A DNA stretch of 64,000 nucleotides from Myxococcus qinghaiensis (GCF_024198215.1 NZ_JAKCFA010000017.1:186001-250000), one strand, 5' to 3'. Shown: positions 36,523 to 46,700, counted from the stretch's first letter. Notes: generated by a model from the sequence alone, not told the origin. Numbers and translations are program-made.

Positions 36523-37917
36523 CTACAGGCCGGTCATCTTCTCCGGGCGGACCCACTGGTCGAACTGCTCGGAGGTGAGCAGGCCCAGCGCCACGGCGAC
36601 CTCCTTGAGCGTCTTGCCCTCCTTGTGGGCCAGCTTCGCGATTTTCGCCGCGTTGTCGTAGCCGATGTGGGGGTTGAGGGCGGTGACGAGCATGAGGCTG
36701 CGCTCCAGGTTCTCCTGGATGCGGGCGCGGTTGGGTTCGATGCCGACGGCGCAGTTGAGCCGGAAGCTGCGCATGCCGTCCGCGAGGAGGCGGCAGCTCT
36801 GCAGGAGGTTGTGGATGATGAGGGGCTTGAAGACGTTGAGCTCGAAGTTGCCGGAGGCTCCGCCGATGGAGACGGCGACGTCGTTGCCCATGACCTGGGC
36901 GCAGAGCATGGTGAGGGCCTCGCTCTGGGTGGGGTTCACCTTGCCCGGCATGATGGAGCTGCCGGGCTCGTTCTCGGGGATGGTGATTTCGCCCAGGCCG
37001 GAGCGGGGGCCGGAGGACAGCCAGCGGATGTCGTTGGCGACCTTGAAGAGCACGGCGGCCAGGCCCTTGAGGGCGCCGTGGGCCTGGACGAGCGCGTCGT
37101 TGGCGGCCAGCGCCTCGAACTTGTTGGGGGCGGTGACGAAGCCAAGGCCGGTGAGGCGGGCAATCTCCTTCGCGACGCGCTCGGCATAGCCCTTGGGAGC
37201 ATTGAGGCCGGTGCCGACGGCGGTGCCGCCCAGCGCGAGCTCATGCAGGTGCGGAAGCGTCCGCTCCAGGTGGGAGCGCGCCAGGTCCAGCTGCGCGACA
37301 TAGCCGCTCAGCTCCTGGCCCAGGGTGAGGGGCGTGGCGTCCTGGAGGTGGGTGCGGCCAATCTTCACCACGTCCATGAAGGCGCGGGACTTGTCGGCGA
37401 GGACGTCGCGCAGGGCCTTCACCTCGGGGATGACGTGCTCGACGAGGGCGGTGGCGGCGGCCACGCTCATGGCGGTGGGGAAGACGTCGTTGGAGCTCTG
37501 CCCCTTGTTGACGTCGTCGTTGGCGTGGACCTTGCGGCCTTCGCCGCGCTCTCCGCCGAGCAGCTCCGAGGCGCGATTGGCGAGCACCTCGTTGGTGTTC
37601 ATGTTCGTCTGGGTGCCGCTGCCGGTCTGCCAGACGGACAGGGGGAACTCGGCGTCGTGCTTGCCGGCGAGGACTTCATCGGCGGCGCGGACGATGGCGT
37701 CGCCCTTCTCGCGAGGCAGGCTGCCGTTCTCCACGTTGACGAGGGCCGCGGCCTTCTTGACGAGGACGAGCGCGCGGATGAGGCCGGGGGGCATGCGCTC
37801 GGTGGAGATGGCGAAGTTCTGGAGGCTGCGCTGGGTCTGCGCGCCCCAGAGGCGGTCGGCGGGGACTTCGATGGGGCCGAAGGTGTCCTTCTCGATGCGA
37901 ACGTTCTGGGTGCTCAC
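36523..37917 (-). CDS. fumC: Class II fumarate hydratase
   Basis: 464 residues, usual length. Iron-independent, heat-stable fumarase of the TCA cycle interconverting fumarate and L-malate; active as a homotetramer. The superfamily signature GSSIMPGKVNP (from residue 319) carries the flexible catalytic loop, and GSGTQTNMNTNEV, NDDVNKGQSSNDVFPTAM and KIGRTHLQDATPLTLGQE are intact. The start is GTG at 37917 with AGGAG seven bases upstream; a longer ATG frame reaches 37980 but lacks homology to the family. It supplies malate alongside the malate synthase gene nearby. Confidence 0.97.
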   Translation of the reverse strand: MSTQNVRIEKDTFGPIEVPADRLWGAQTQRSLQNFAISTERMPPGLIRALVLVKKAAALVNVENGSLPREKGDAIVRAADEVLAGKHDAEFPLSVWQTGSGTQTNMNTNEVLANRASELLGGERGEGRKVHANDDVNKGQSSNDVFPTAMSVAAATALVEHVIPEVKALRDVLADKSRAFMDVVKIGRTHLQDATPLTLGQELSGYVAQLDLARSHLERTLPHLHELALGGTAVGTGLNAPKGYAERVAKEIARLTGLGFVTAPNKFEALAANDALVQAHGALKGLAAVLFKVANDIRWLSSGPRSGLGEITIPENEPGSSIMPGKVNPTQSEALTMLCAQVMGNDVAVSIGGASGNFELNVFKPLIIHNLLQSCRLLADGMRSFRLNCAVGIEPNRARIQENLERSLMLVTALNPHIGYDNAAKIAKLAHKEGKTLKEVAVALGLLTSEQFDQWVRPEKMTGL

Positions 37918-38022
37918 GCGCGGGGCTCCTGGTGGAAAGTGTCCGTGAGCCCACGAATAACAGGCCGGAGCCCTCTGCACCTGGAAGGAGCGAGGACCGT
38001 CGGTCCGTGAGCAGTCCGGGAG

Positions 38023-38367
38023 TCAGCCGTGAACCCGCCGGCTGTCGTCGGGAGCCTGCTCGCGCGAGTGAGGTCCATAGTCGCGAACGACGGTGGCCAC
38101 ACGAAGGCGGTAGTCGGCGAAGACGGAGTCCCGGCCCCGGCTCTGGGCGGCGCGGTGTGCCTCCAGCTCACGCCATTGCTGGACGGCGGCCTCGTCGCGC
38201 CAGAACGACAAGGAGAGCAGCCGATCCGGAGAGGACAGGCTCTGGAACCGCTCGATGGAGATGAAGCCCTCGATGCGAGCCAGCAGGGGACGGAGCTCGG
38301 CGGCCAGGTCCAGGTACTCGCGCTGTCCATCCGCGTTGAGCCGGGCCTCGAAGATGACGGCGATCAT
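38023..38367 (-). CDS. Antibiotic biosynthesis monooxygenase (ABM) domain protein
   Basis: 114 residues. Ferredoxin-like single-domain fold: strand MIAVIFEARLNADGQREYLDLAAELRP, helix, GFISIERFQSLSSPDRLLSLSFWRDEAAVQQWRELEAHR, where the last Trp-x-x-x-x-x-H motif is usual in YgiN/HmoB-like ABM proteins. Members oxidise quinones or aromatic polyketides or bind haem; which one cannot be told. A perfect palindrome lies 82 bases upstream (38449-38466), suggesting control by a dimeric repressor. Confidence 0.85.
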   Translation of the reverse strand: MIAVIFEARLNADGQREYLDLAAELRPLLARIEGFISIERFQSLSSPDRLLSLSFWRDEAAVQQWRELEAHRAAQSRGRDSVFADYRLRVATVVRDYGPHSREQAPDDSRRVHG

Positions 38368-38448
38368 TCCGGAGTCCTCAAGCCGCCGTGCACACCGGGA
38401 TGGAGTGCGAGGCGGTGAGGCGCTTCTACGGGTCGCCGAGGACGAACG

Positions 38449-38466
38449 TTTCGGTGCTCACCGAAA
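38449..38466. promoter_or_regulatory. Perfect 8-2-8 palindrome, candidate operator
   Basis: TTTCGGTGCTCACCGAAA is a perfect inverted repeat with a 2-base centre, about 82 bases upstream of the ABM gene. Its size and symmetry fit a TetR- or MarR-type dimer site. No regulator gene lies alongside, so a trans-acting one is implied. The rest of the 251-base gap holds no convincing gene. Confidence 0.5.
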
Positions 38467-38618
38467 TGAGCGAGACGGTGTGCACGCAGGCCGCGTGACG
38501 CAAGGGAGCGGGACGGCCGGCGTGGGGGGCCCCGTCCGCTGACGGGGGGACCCGCGCCGAGCCGAGGGGCCCGCGAGCCGTGCCCACCGTGTCCGCGCCG
38601 CCACCGTGGTCCCGTGCC

Positions 38619-38972
38619 TCAGACCCGGCGCTCCATGCGAGGAGCATCAGAGGACTGCCCGAGTCCCGACAGCCACTCCATCGAGCGCTGCAAGGGAGCC
38701 CGGCCCACGGGGGACGAAGGAGTGAAGCCCCAGAGCAGCAGATAGACGAGGGGCAGCGTGCCGCCGGAGAACAAGGTGGCGACGACGAGCGCCACGCGGA
38801 TCCACGCCACGTCGATGCCCAGCTCGCGAGCCAGCATCGCGCACACGCCCGTCAACGCCCGCCCTTCCACGCCCCGGTGAAGCCGCTCCGCCCGCGTCCC
38901 ACAGCGAGGGCACTTCGCGGCCTCCGCCCTCATCTCCTCCGCGCATCCCGAGCACCGCTTCATCGCGTCCAT
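38619..38972 (-). CDS. PspC-domain protein with N-terminal zinc ribbon
   Basis: 117 residues from Met at 38972, preceded by GGGAGG. The N-terminus has a zinc ribbon (CSGC at 7-10 and CPRC at 21-24). A PspC domain follows (about 34-90): RLHRGVEGRALTGVCAMLARELGIDVAWIRVALVVATLF, then a membrane helix GGTLPLVYLLLWGF. PspC-type proteins sit in the inner membrane and sense envelope stress with PspA/PspB; no other psp gene is here. The zinc ribbon fusion recurs in myxobacteria and may add a cytoplasmic contact. Confidence 0.88.
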   Translation of the reverse strand: MDAMKRCSGCAEEMRAEAAKCPRCGTRAERLHRGVEGRALTGVCAMLARELGIDVAWIRVALVVATLFSGGTLPLVYLLLWGFTPSSPVGRAPLQRSMEWLSGLGQSSDAPRMERRV

Positions 38973-39096
38973 GTCCTGCCTCCCCAGAGCGGGCAACCCC
39001 TTGGCGCCAGGCGCCCGCATCCCTACCTACGCAATCTGGCGTCGCTGATTGCCTGCCGCCCGGCCGTCGCCCCCTCCCCTCCAAACCCGCGCCACG

Positions 39097-39160
39097 TCTG
39101 TTGATTTACAGATTTAATCCGGCGGGTGTTGACAGCATTACAGCCGAGCAGGCACAAATT
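39097..39160 (+). promoter_or_regulatory. A+T-rich island, probable aceB promoter region
   Basis: A conspicuous A+T-rich patch in a G+C-rich 274-base gap. It has TTTAAT at 39113-39118 (5 of 6 match to a -10) and TTGACA at 39129-39134 (perfect -35 but no good -10 at 16-18 bases). The two hexamers do not pair with each other, so the exact promoter is unresolved. A leader of about 100 bases would be left before aceB. Confidence 0.35.
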
Positions 39161-39246
39161 GACCGACACTTCCCTTCCTCCCTCGGAAGATCCATTTTCC
39201 GACCCGTTGAAGGTGATTTACAACGCAGCATGCCAAGGAGTTTTTG

Positions 39247-40872
39247 ATGACCTCGGATGCCCCCTCTTCGAAGACCCCGGCCTTCAGCGCTGGCGTGGCC
39301 GTGAAGGGTCCGTGGCACCCCGATTACGCCGAGGTCCTCACCCCGGACGCCCTCGACTTCGTCGCCCGCCTCGCGCGCGCCTTCGGCGAACGCCGTGAGG
39401 CGCTCCTGGAGCGCCGCAAGACGGTCCAGGCATCCTGGCGCAAGGGCGAGCGTCCCCACTTCCTCCCCGAAACGAAGGCCATCCGGGACGGCCACTGGAC
39501 GGTGGCTCCCCTGCCGCCGGACCTCCAGGACCGCCGCGTCGAAATCACCGGCCCCGTGGACCGGAAGATGATCATCAACGCGCTCAACTCCGGCGCGAAC
39601 GTCTTCATGGCGGACTTCGAGGACGCCAACAGCCCCACCTGGGACAACGTCGTCCGCGGCCAGCTCAACCTCCGCGACGCCGTCCGCCGCCGCATCTCCT
39701 TCACCGCCGACGGCGGCAAGCACTACGCGCTCAACGACAAGCCCGCCGTCCTCTTCGTGCGTCCTCGCGGCTGGCACCTGCCCGAGCGCCACGTCGAAAT
39801 CGACGGCAAGCCCATCTCCGGCTCCCTCTTCGACTTCGGCCTCTTCTTCTTCCACAACGTCCGCGAGCAGCTCGCGCGCGGCACCGGCCCCTACTTCTAC
39901 CTGCCGAAGATGCAGAGCCACCTGGAGGCCCGCCTCTGGAACGACGTGTTCCTGCTCGCCCAGGACACGCTCGGAATCCCGCGCGGCACCATCAAGGCCA
40001 CCGTCCTCATCGAGACGCTCCCCGCCGCCTTCGAGATGGACGAAATCCTCCACGAACTGCGCGAGCACTCCGCCGGCCTCAACTGCGGCCGCTGGGACTA
40101 CATCTTCAGCTTCATCAAGACGCTCCAGTCCGACACCAGCGTCGTCCTCCCGGACCGCGGCCAGGTCACCATGGACAAGGCGTTCCTCAACGCCTACTCG
40201 CAGCTGCTCATCCAGACCTGCCACCGCCGAAACGTCCACGCCATGGGCGGCATGGCCGCGTTCATCCCCATCAAGGGTGACGCCGCCGCCAACGAGGCCG
40301 TGCTGGAGAAGGTCCGCGCCGACAAGCTGCGCGAGGTGAAGAACGGCCACGACGGGACGTGGGTCGCCCACCCCGGCCTCGTCTCGCTCGCACGCGACAT
40401 CTTCGACGCGAACATGAAGGGCGCAAACCAGCTCTCCAACAAGCGCGACGACGTCCGCATCACCGAGGCCGACCTGCTCAAGGTCCCCTCCGGCACGCGC
40501 ACCGAAGAGGGCCTGCGCCACAATCTCCGCGTCGGGATTCAGTACACCGCCGCGTGGCTGGGCGGCCTGGGCTGCGTGCCCCTCTACAACCTGATGGAGG
40601 ACGCGGCCACCGCCGAAATCTCTCGCGCCCAGGTGTGGCAGTGGATTCACCATGGCGCCTCGCTCGACGACGGCCGCAAGGTGACGCCCGAGCTGTTCCA
40701 GACGCTGCTTCGCGAAGAGATGGCCCACCTGGACCAGGAAGGCGTCAACGCGAAGTACGGCGCAGAGCACGTCACGCGCGCCCGCGAGCTCTTCGAGCGC
40801 CTGTCCACCGCCTCCACCTTCGAGGACTTCCTCACCCTGCCCGCCTACGCGGCGCTGGATTCCACTCGCTGA
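39247..40872 (+). CDS. aceB: Malate synthase A
   Basis: 541 residues. Condenses glyoxylate with acetyl-CoA to malate in the glyoxylate bypass, using Mg2+. The isoform A signature is present (REHSAGLNCGRWDYIFSFIK), as is the ANVFMADFEDANSPTW segment of the TIM-barrel core and MGGMAAFIPIKGD near the acetyl-CoA site. The start at 39247 was chosen because AAGGAG lies six bases upstream. aceA follows by 47 bases in the same direction. Probably induced on acetate or fatty acids, but no regulator (iclR-like) is next to it. Confidence 0.97.
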   Translation: MTSDAPSSKTPAFSAGVAVKGPWHPDYAEVLTPDALDFVARLARAFGERREALLERRKTVQASWRKGERPHFLPETKAIRDGHWTVAPLPPDLQDRRVEITGPVDRKMIINALNSGANVFMADFEDANSPTWDNVVRGQLNLRDAVRRRISFTADGGKHYALNDKPAVLFVRPRGWHLPERHVEIDGKPISGSLFDFGLFFFHNVREQLARGTGPYFYLPKMQSHLEARLWNDVFLLAQDTLGIPRGTIKATVLIETLPAAFEMDEILHELREHSAGLNCGRWDYIFSFIKTLQSDTSVVLPDRGQVTMDKAFLNAYSQLLIQTCHRRNVHAMGGMAAFIPIKGDAAANEAVLEKVRADKLREVKNGHDGTWVAHPGLVSLARDIFDANMKGANQLSNKRDDVRITEADLLKVPSGTRTEEGLRHNLRVGIQYTAAWLGGLGCVPLYNLMEDAATAEISRAQVWQWIHHGASLDDGRKVTPELFQTLLREEMAHLDQEGVNAKYGAEHVTRARELFERLSTASTFEDFLTLPAYAALDSTR

Positions 40873-40919
40873 ACCTTCGTCTTTCTTCAACCCTTCACCG
40901 CCGCACCGAGGAGCCTGCG

Positions 40920-42206
<1,287 letters not shown>

Positions 42207-42236
42207 TCGGGCGCATTTTCCGCTGATCCATCCGAG

Positions 42237-42288
42237 GGCCGTGGACTTGGGCACCGTGCCCGTAAGTCCGCGGCCTTCGGTCGTTTTT
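42237..42288 (+). terminator. Rho-independent terminator after aceA
   Basis: GGCCGTGGACTTGGGC pairs with GCCCGTAAGTCCGCGGCC, allowing a 2-base bulge and one G-T pair; the loop is ACCGT. A run TCGTTTTT follows at 42281-42288. It lies 31 bases past the aceA stop and is the clearest intrinsic terminator in the window. Confidence 0.85.
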
Positions 42289-42406
42289 CCGCCGGGCAGG
42301 CAGGCTCCGAGCGCCGGGACGCAACTTCTCCCGGGGCTGGGCGATAATGTGGGCAGACCTCCGAGAATCGCGCTTCGTGCGCCCTCGGACCGCCAAGGAG
42401 CGCACC

Positions 42407-42841
42407 ATGAGCCGCATCAACAACCTCACGGGTCCTCGGGTCCAGGTCCCCACGCCGCAGGCAAGTGCCGCGTCCTCGCGCGCGGGCTTCGGCTCCGTGC
42501 TGCAGCAGCACAACAACAACATGCAGTCGGCGGCGAACCGCCCGGGTGACCCGCTGATGTCCACGGGTGGCCTCGTGGTGCAGTCGGCGCTCAACTCCGT
42601 GGGGGGCTCCTCGCACGGCGGGCTGCTGAACTCCTACCTGTCGGCCGTGGGCCGTCCGCCTGTCGCCAAGGACGCCAGCTCCGCCAACGGCGCGCAGGCC
42701 ACGTCCACGCCGGCGGCGGGCTCCAAGGAAGCGGAGGAGCAGAAGGTGATGACGGAGCTGGCGGAGCTGTCGGCCGCGACGTTGAACAACTCCATCTTCC
42801 ACATGGGCAACCGCATGAAGGTGTCGCTGGAGCGCGAGTAG
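42407..42841 (+). CDS. Small hypothetical protein
   Basis: 144 residues from Met at 42407, preceded by AAGGAG. Low-complexity, Asn/Gln/Ser-rich first half (for example VLQQHNNNMQSAANRPGD) followed by a helical C-terminus (EEQKVMTELAELSAATLNNSIFHMGNRMKVSLERE). No signal peptide, membrane segment or known domain. The C-terminal helix could be an oligomerisation or secretion element; this is a guess. Transcribed after the aceA terminator. Its stop is 3 bases from the stop of a convergent gene. Confidence 0.65.
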   Translation: MSRINNLTGPRVQVPTPQASAASSRAGFGSVLQQHNNNMQSAANRPGDPLMSTGGLVVQSALNSVGGSSHGGLLNSYLSAVGRPPVAKDASSANGAQATSTPAAGSKEAEEQKVMTELAELSAATLNNSIFHMGNRMKVSLERE

Positions 42842-42844
42842 TCG

Positions 42845-43096
42845 CTAGCGCTTCTTCGTGGGCTTGCGCTCGGCGCGCTTGAGGTACTCGGCGCGCTGGC
42901 CCTGCTGCAGGTCTCCCTCCCCGTCATACGGATGCCCGACCTCCGTGCGCTGGCCGCCGTCCTGGCCACCGACGTCGTTGAGGAACTCGGCGCGTCCCTC
43001 GGCGGGGACGTGGTCGCCATCCGCTTCCGGGTCCTTCTGCTTCTCGGGGTCCAGCGGAATGCCGAGTGACTTCTGGAGATATTCCTTCGGGTCCAT
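42845..43096 (-). CDS. Small charged hypothetical protein
   Basis: 83 residues, rich in Asp, Glu, Lys and Gln, ending in a basic tail (KRAERKPTKKR). Contains LGIPLDPEKQKDPEADGDHVPAEGRAEF. Probably mostly disordered. Has AGGAG upstream of its Met and no signal peptide. No family recognised. Confidence 0.6.
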   Translation of the reverse strand: MDPKEYLQKSLGIPLDPEKQKDPEADGDHVPAEGRAEFLNDVGGQDGGQRTEVGHPYDGEGDLQQGQRAEYLKRAERKPTKKR

Positions 43097-43197
43097 GGGT
43101 GTCGCTCCTTCGAGTGTGGCTTCAGCCCGTGACTCGAAGGTGGGGATGACCGGACACTTCGCGCAGCGAGGGAGCCGGCGAGCAGGCCTTCGTCACC

Positions 43198-43536
43198 TCA
43201 GTTGAGGTACTTCGGGCGAGGCGGCGTCGCGGGCTGCTGACGCATCATCTCCAGGCCCTGGCGGGTGAGGATGAAGCGCACCACGCCGGAGCCGCGCTCC
43301 GTCTCGATATCCGCCTCGAAGGCAGGGCCGGCGATTCCGCCGAGCGCCACGTCCTTGCGCAGGTTGCGCACCTTGCCGCTCAGCATGTCCCCGGCGACGT
43401 CCCTGGCGCCTTCTCCGCGCTCGTGCAGCTCGTACGCCGTCTGGTGCAGCGTCATGGCGAGCGAGGGCGTCAGCGGCTGGGAGCTGAAGAGGACGGAGAT
43501 GAGCAACCAGTAGGGAGGGGTCTCGTCGGAGGACAT
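43198..43536 (-). CDS. Hypothetical protein
   Basis: 112 residues, cytoplasmic. Helical segment PLTPSLAMTLHQTAYELHERGEGARDVAGDML followed by a small beta region (FEADIETERGSGVVRFILTRQGLEMMRQQ). No recognised domain. It follows the radical SAM gene by 61 bases and may share its transcript. Nothing in the sequence fixes its role. Confidence 0.65.
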   Translation of the reverse strand: MSSDETPPYWLLISVLFSSQPLTPSLAMTLHQTAYELHERGEGARDVAGDMLSGKVRNLRKDVALGGIAGPAFEADIETERGSGVVRFILTRQGLEMMRQQPATPPRPKYLN

Positions 43537-43597
43537 CGCGTTTCCATCCTAAGCGCCTGGGCGCTCGCGGGCCCGACGAAGTGACGCGAGGGGGACG

Positions 43598-44881
43598 CTA
43601 GCCCGCCCGGGGCCTGCGTCGCGAGGCGATGCCCTCCGCCAGCGCCACCTGCTGCTTCCAGTGGCCATACAGCCGCCCCTGGGAGGCGAGCTTGTCCAGC
43701 TTGCGCTGCGTCTCCTCATCCACCCGCCCCGGCGCGGCATCGCGATAGGGCGTGCCGGGCAGCGGCATGAAGGTGTGTCCGTGCACGCGCGCCCCCAGCT
43801 CCGCCAGCCGCTCCATGAGGACGACGGTGGCCTCCACGTCCTCGGGCTCTTCACCCGGCAGGCCGAGGATGAAGTCCACGTTGGGGATGAAGCCGCCCTC
43901 CACGGCGAGCCGCGTGGCGCGCACCACCGTCTCCACGTCATGCCCCCGGCGCGTGGCCTGGAGGATGCGCTCGGAGCCGGACTGGCCGCCGATGATGAGG
44001 TTGTCGTTGTGGACGTAGCGCTTGAGGACCGCGAGCGCCTCCGGCGTGACGTGCTCGGGGCGGACCTCCGAGGGGAAGGTGCCGTAGTACACGCGCCCGT
44101 CGGGAGCCATGGCCTCGCGCACGGCGGCGAGCAGCTCCTCCACGGCGGCCAGGTTCATCGTCTCGTCGCCGGTGCCGTAGGACATGGACGTGGGCGTGAT
44201 GAAGCGGATGTCCCGCCGTCCCGAGCGCCGCAGCTCCCGGGCCCAGTGCGCGATGTTGGGCACGGAGCGGTGGCGGAAGCGCGCCTTGCTCATGAAGGGC
44301 GTCTGGCAGAAACGGCACGCGTAGATGCAGCCGCGCGTGATTTCGATGGCGCCGTACATGGCGTTGCGCGCGGCGAAGGGAGGAAAGTCGTCGAGCTTCA
44401 CGCCCTCGCCCCGCCCGTGCTGCACCAGCTTGCCGTCCTTCAGGTGGGCCACGCCGTGCGTGTCACGCGGGTCCTCTCCGCGCCGCACGCGGCCGAGCAG
44501 CTCGCGCAGCGAGTACTCCCCTTCCCCAATCGCGATGAGGTCGAAGCCCGCCTGGAGCGTCTGGACGGGCTCGGCCGTCGCATGCACCCCGCCGGCGATG
44601 CAGAGGACGGAGCGGCCCTCCAGTCGCTCACGCACCCACGCGAGCTCCTCCGCCGAGACGGCGAAGCTGGCCGAGTAGAAGGACCACGCGGCCACGACGG
44701 TGTCCCCCGCGTCCGCGCGCTCCTTCACGGTGGAGAGCAGCGTCTCCCGGTCGCGAGGGAAGAACAGCTTCACGTCCGCGAGCGCCGGGTCCGACTCGAC
44801 GGCGCCCGCCAGCACGGTGAAGGCGTACTTGCCCGGGTACTGATAGCTGAGGACGAGAGAGACAGGACGGTGCGGCACCAT
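43598..44881 (-). CDS. B12-binding-domain radical SAM protein
   Basis: 427 residues from ATG at 44881; an in-frame GTG at 44902 is an alternative. The N-terminal Rossmann-like cobalamin-binding domain (about 1-130: SYQYPGKYAFTVLAGAVES, AGGVHATAEPVQTLQAGFDLIAIGEGEYSLRELL) has no His-on DxHxxG motif, so it may not bind B12. The radical SAM domain has the iron-sulfur motif Cys185, Cys189, Cys192 in RGCIYACRFCQTP, and GGQSGSERIL downstream. Resembles the MJ1487 family. Substrate unknown. First in a small minus-strand set ending at 42845. Confidence 0.88.
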   Translation of the reverse strand: MVPHRPVSLVLSYQYPGKYAFTVLAGAVESDPALADVKLFFPRDRETLLSTVKERADAGDTVVAAWSFYSASFAVSAEELAWVRERLEGRSVLCIAGGVHATAEPVQTLQAGFDLIAIGEGEYSLRELLGRVRRGEDPRDTHGVAHLKDGKLVQHGRGEGVKLDDFPPFAARNAMYGAIEITRGCIYACRFCQTPFMSKARFRHRSVPNIAHWARELRRSGRRDIRFITPTSMSYGTGDETMNLAAVEELLAAVREAMAPDGRVYYGTFPSEVRPEHVTPEALAVLKRYVHNDNLIIGGQSGSERILQATRRGHDVETVVRATRLAVEGGFIPNVDFILGLPGEEPEDVEATVVLMERLAELGARVHGHTFMPLPGTPYRDAAPGRVDEETQRKLDKLASQGRLYGHWKQQVALAEGIASRRRPRAG

Positions 44882-44940
44882 GAGCGCCCACCATGATGCC
44901 ACACGCCCCAGTCCACGAGGACGCCGAGAGAGCAGGCGCT

Positions 44941-46533
44941 TCAGCGAGCGGCGGGCGTGGGCCGGACGAGGTCGAGCACCTTGCCGGTGAACTCGGAGAA
45001 CTCCAGGACGTCCTCGGGAACGCGCCCGTCATAGTCCGACATGCGCACGGCCACGAGGTCGTACTTCGGCAGCACCAGCACGCGCTGTCCGCCCTGGCCA
45101 ATCGCCGCGAAGCCGCTCGGCGGGCCCTCCACCTGCTGCTTGAAGCTGTAGGGGGCGGACTTCTCCAGGAAGTCTTCAAGCAGCGAGGCGTCTCCCAGCT
45201 TCTCCACGAAGGTGGTGAAGAACGCGCCCTGCGGAATGGGACGGTCCGCGATTTCACGCAGCCGGGCCACAGCAGCCTCGGGGAAGCCATTGCGACGGGC
45301 CTGCTCCAGCGCGTCGCTGCCGAGCGTGACGGACATGCCCTCCTCGTAGATGAGCCACCAGAGCAGTCCCGCCGTCGGCGTGTGCGGCTGCGTGGGAGCA
45401 CCACCGAGCGCCTGGATGTACGACGCGCTCAGGATGCGCTGGCCCTTCCACGTGCCGCCCTGGAGCAGCATCTGGCCGACCTTGGCGAAGTCCACCGGAT
45501 GCAGTTGCAAGCCCGACATGCCCACGGGGTTGCCAGACGGGTCCTTGTCCCAGCGGAAGTCACGGATGCCAAGCGGCGTGAAGAGCTTCCGCGAAAGATA
45601 CACATCCATCTTCTCACCCGACGCGCGCTCCACGATTCCCGCGATGAGATTGGTCGCCTTGTTGTTGTACGCGTGCTTGCTGCCCGGCTCGTCCACCACC
45701 TCCGAGTCCAGCGCGTAGCGCACGAAGTCCTTGGACTCGTAGATGTCGTAGGCGGTGCGTTTCGCGGCCAGCCCCGACGTGTGATTGAGCAGGTGCTTCA
45801 GCGTCACCTTGCCCTTGAGGCCGCCCTTCCACTCGGGGAAGAAGGCGGAGACCGGGGTGTCCACGGACGGAATCTTCCCCTCGTCGATAAGCAGGCCGAT
45901 GGCCAGCGACACCATGCCCTTGGTGGCGGACATGGACTCGATGCGATGCGTCTCGCCGCCGAAGTACCACTCCCCCACCAGCTTGCCGTGGCGCAGCAGC
46001 ACCAGTCCCGCGGAGCCAGACTTCTCAGCGGCCTTCAGCAGTTCTTCCAACGCGGGCTCGGACAGTCCGGCCTCCTTGGGAGAACTCCGCTCCAGTCCAG
46101 CGCCCACGCCCCAAGCGCGCCGGGCCTCCAGTGCGTTCTTCCGAGCGCGCTCCACCAGCGCGTCGTACCCCGGCAGCGTGCGCAGCGGGGCCAGCCCCTC
46201 TGCGTGAAGCAGGCCCCCCGGGTTGGACAGTCCCTTGTCGAGGGCCCGCTCCAACCAGGTCATGGCCATGGCCGTGTCGCCCGAAGCTATCGCCATGCTC
46301 GCGGCGGCGCGAGCCACCTCCTCGAACTGGTGACCTGCCTCCCAGGCCTGCTGTAGCTCGGCATATCCCTTCGCCGCATCCCCCTCGCTCCGGGCCAGCC
46401 AGGCCCGCGTCATGGCGGCGGTGGCTTCGGGAGTGAGCTCCGCCGAGGCAGGGGGCGCTGGAGGAGAGACAGGCTGGGAGTGGGCACAGGCCAGCAGCAC
46501 GCAGAGCGGCAGGAACAGGGCACGTCGTGACAT
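44941..46533 (-). CDS. Beta-lactamase-like serine hydrolase lipoprotein
   Basis: 530 residues. Lipoprotein signal (MSRRALFLPLCVLLAC, Cys16). Residues 33-145 are a helical, TPR-like region. From about 155 the chain is class C beta-lactamase/esterase type, with SxxK as SATK (Ser202-Lys205) and YxN as Tyr289-Asn290-Asn291. A third KTG-like motif is replaced by GQGGQ near the C-terminus. Such proteins act as esterases or D,D-peptidases as often as lactamases. Start supported by CTGGAG. Co-directional with the PLP decarboxylase gene upstream (167 bases) and the radical SAM gene downstream. Confidence 0.9.
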   Translation of the reverse strand: MSRRALFLPLCVLLACAHSQPVSPPAPPASAELTPEATAAMTRAWLARSEGDAAKGYAELQQAWEAGHQFEEVARAAASMAIASGDTAMAMTWLERALDKGLSNPGGLLHAEGLAPLRTLPGYDALVERARKNALEARRAWGVGAGLERSSPKEAGLSEPALEELLKAAEKSGSAGLVLLRHGKLVGEWYFGGETHRIESMSATKGMVSLAIGLLIDEGKIPSVDTPVSAFFPEWKGGLKGKVTLKHLLNHTSGLAAKRTAYDIYESKDFVRYALDSEVVDEPGSKHAYNNKATNLIAGIVERASGEKMDVYLSRKLFTPLGIRDFRWDKDPSGNPVGMSGLQLHPVDFAKVGQMLLQGGTWKGQRILSASYIQALGGAPTQPHTPTAGLLWWLIYEEGMSVTLGSDALEQARRNGFPEAAVARLREIADRPIPQGAFFTTFVEKLGDASLLEDFLEKSAPYSFKQQVEGPPSGFAAIGQGGQRVLVLPKYDLVAVRMSDYDGRVPEDVLEFSEFTGKVLDLVRPTPAAR

Positions 46534-46641
46534 GGAAGACTCCAGGGGAACCAGGAATGGGGTGTGGGGTACCGCGACCAGCAGCGGTGGCCTGGCGAGA
46601 GAACGACCCGCCTTCCGATGCATTTCATTTCGCCATGTAAA

Positions 46642-46661
46642 GGGACACACCGACGTGTCCC
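46642..46661 (-). terminator. Hairpin downstream of the PLP decarboxylase gene
   Basis: GGGACAC / GTGTCCC, a perfect 7-base stem with a 6-base loop. On the minus strand it is followed by TTTACAT, a short T-run. It is 40 bases past the decarboxylase stop and well before the hydrolase start, so the two are probably separate transcripts. Confidence 0.6.
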
Positions 46662-46700
46662 CTCGCACCGCGAACCCCTTGGCTCTGTTCCCGGAGGACG

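Noticed and set aside
38426..38647. Short minus-strand frame in the ABM/PspC gap
   Set aside because: No ribosome site, unlike any family, and it crosses the palindrome.
38619..38972. PspC protein as part of a full psp operon
   Set aside because: No pspA or pspB nearby.
39129..39134. TTGACA near aceB as a complete sigma-70 promoter
   Set aside because: No -10 match at 16-18 bases downstream; kept only as a low-confidence region.
42237..42288. Hairpin as a riboswitch for the next gene
   Set aside because: T-run directly after the stem, no aptamer features; it is a terminator for aceA.
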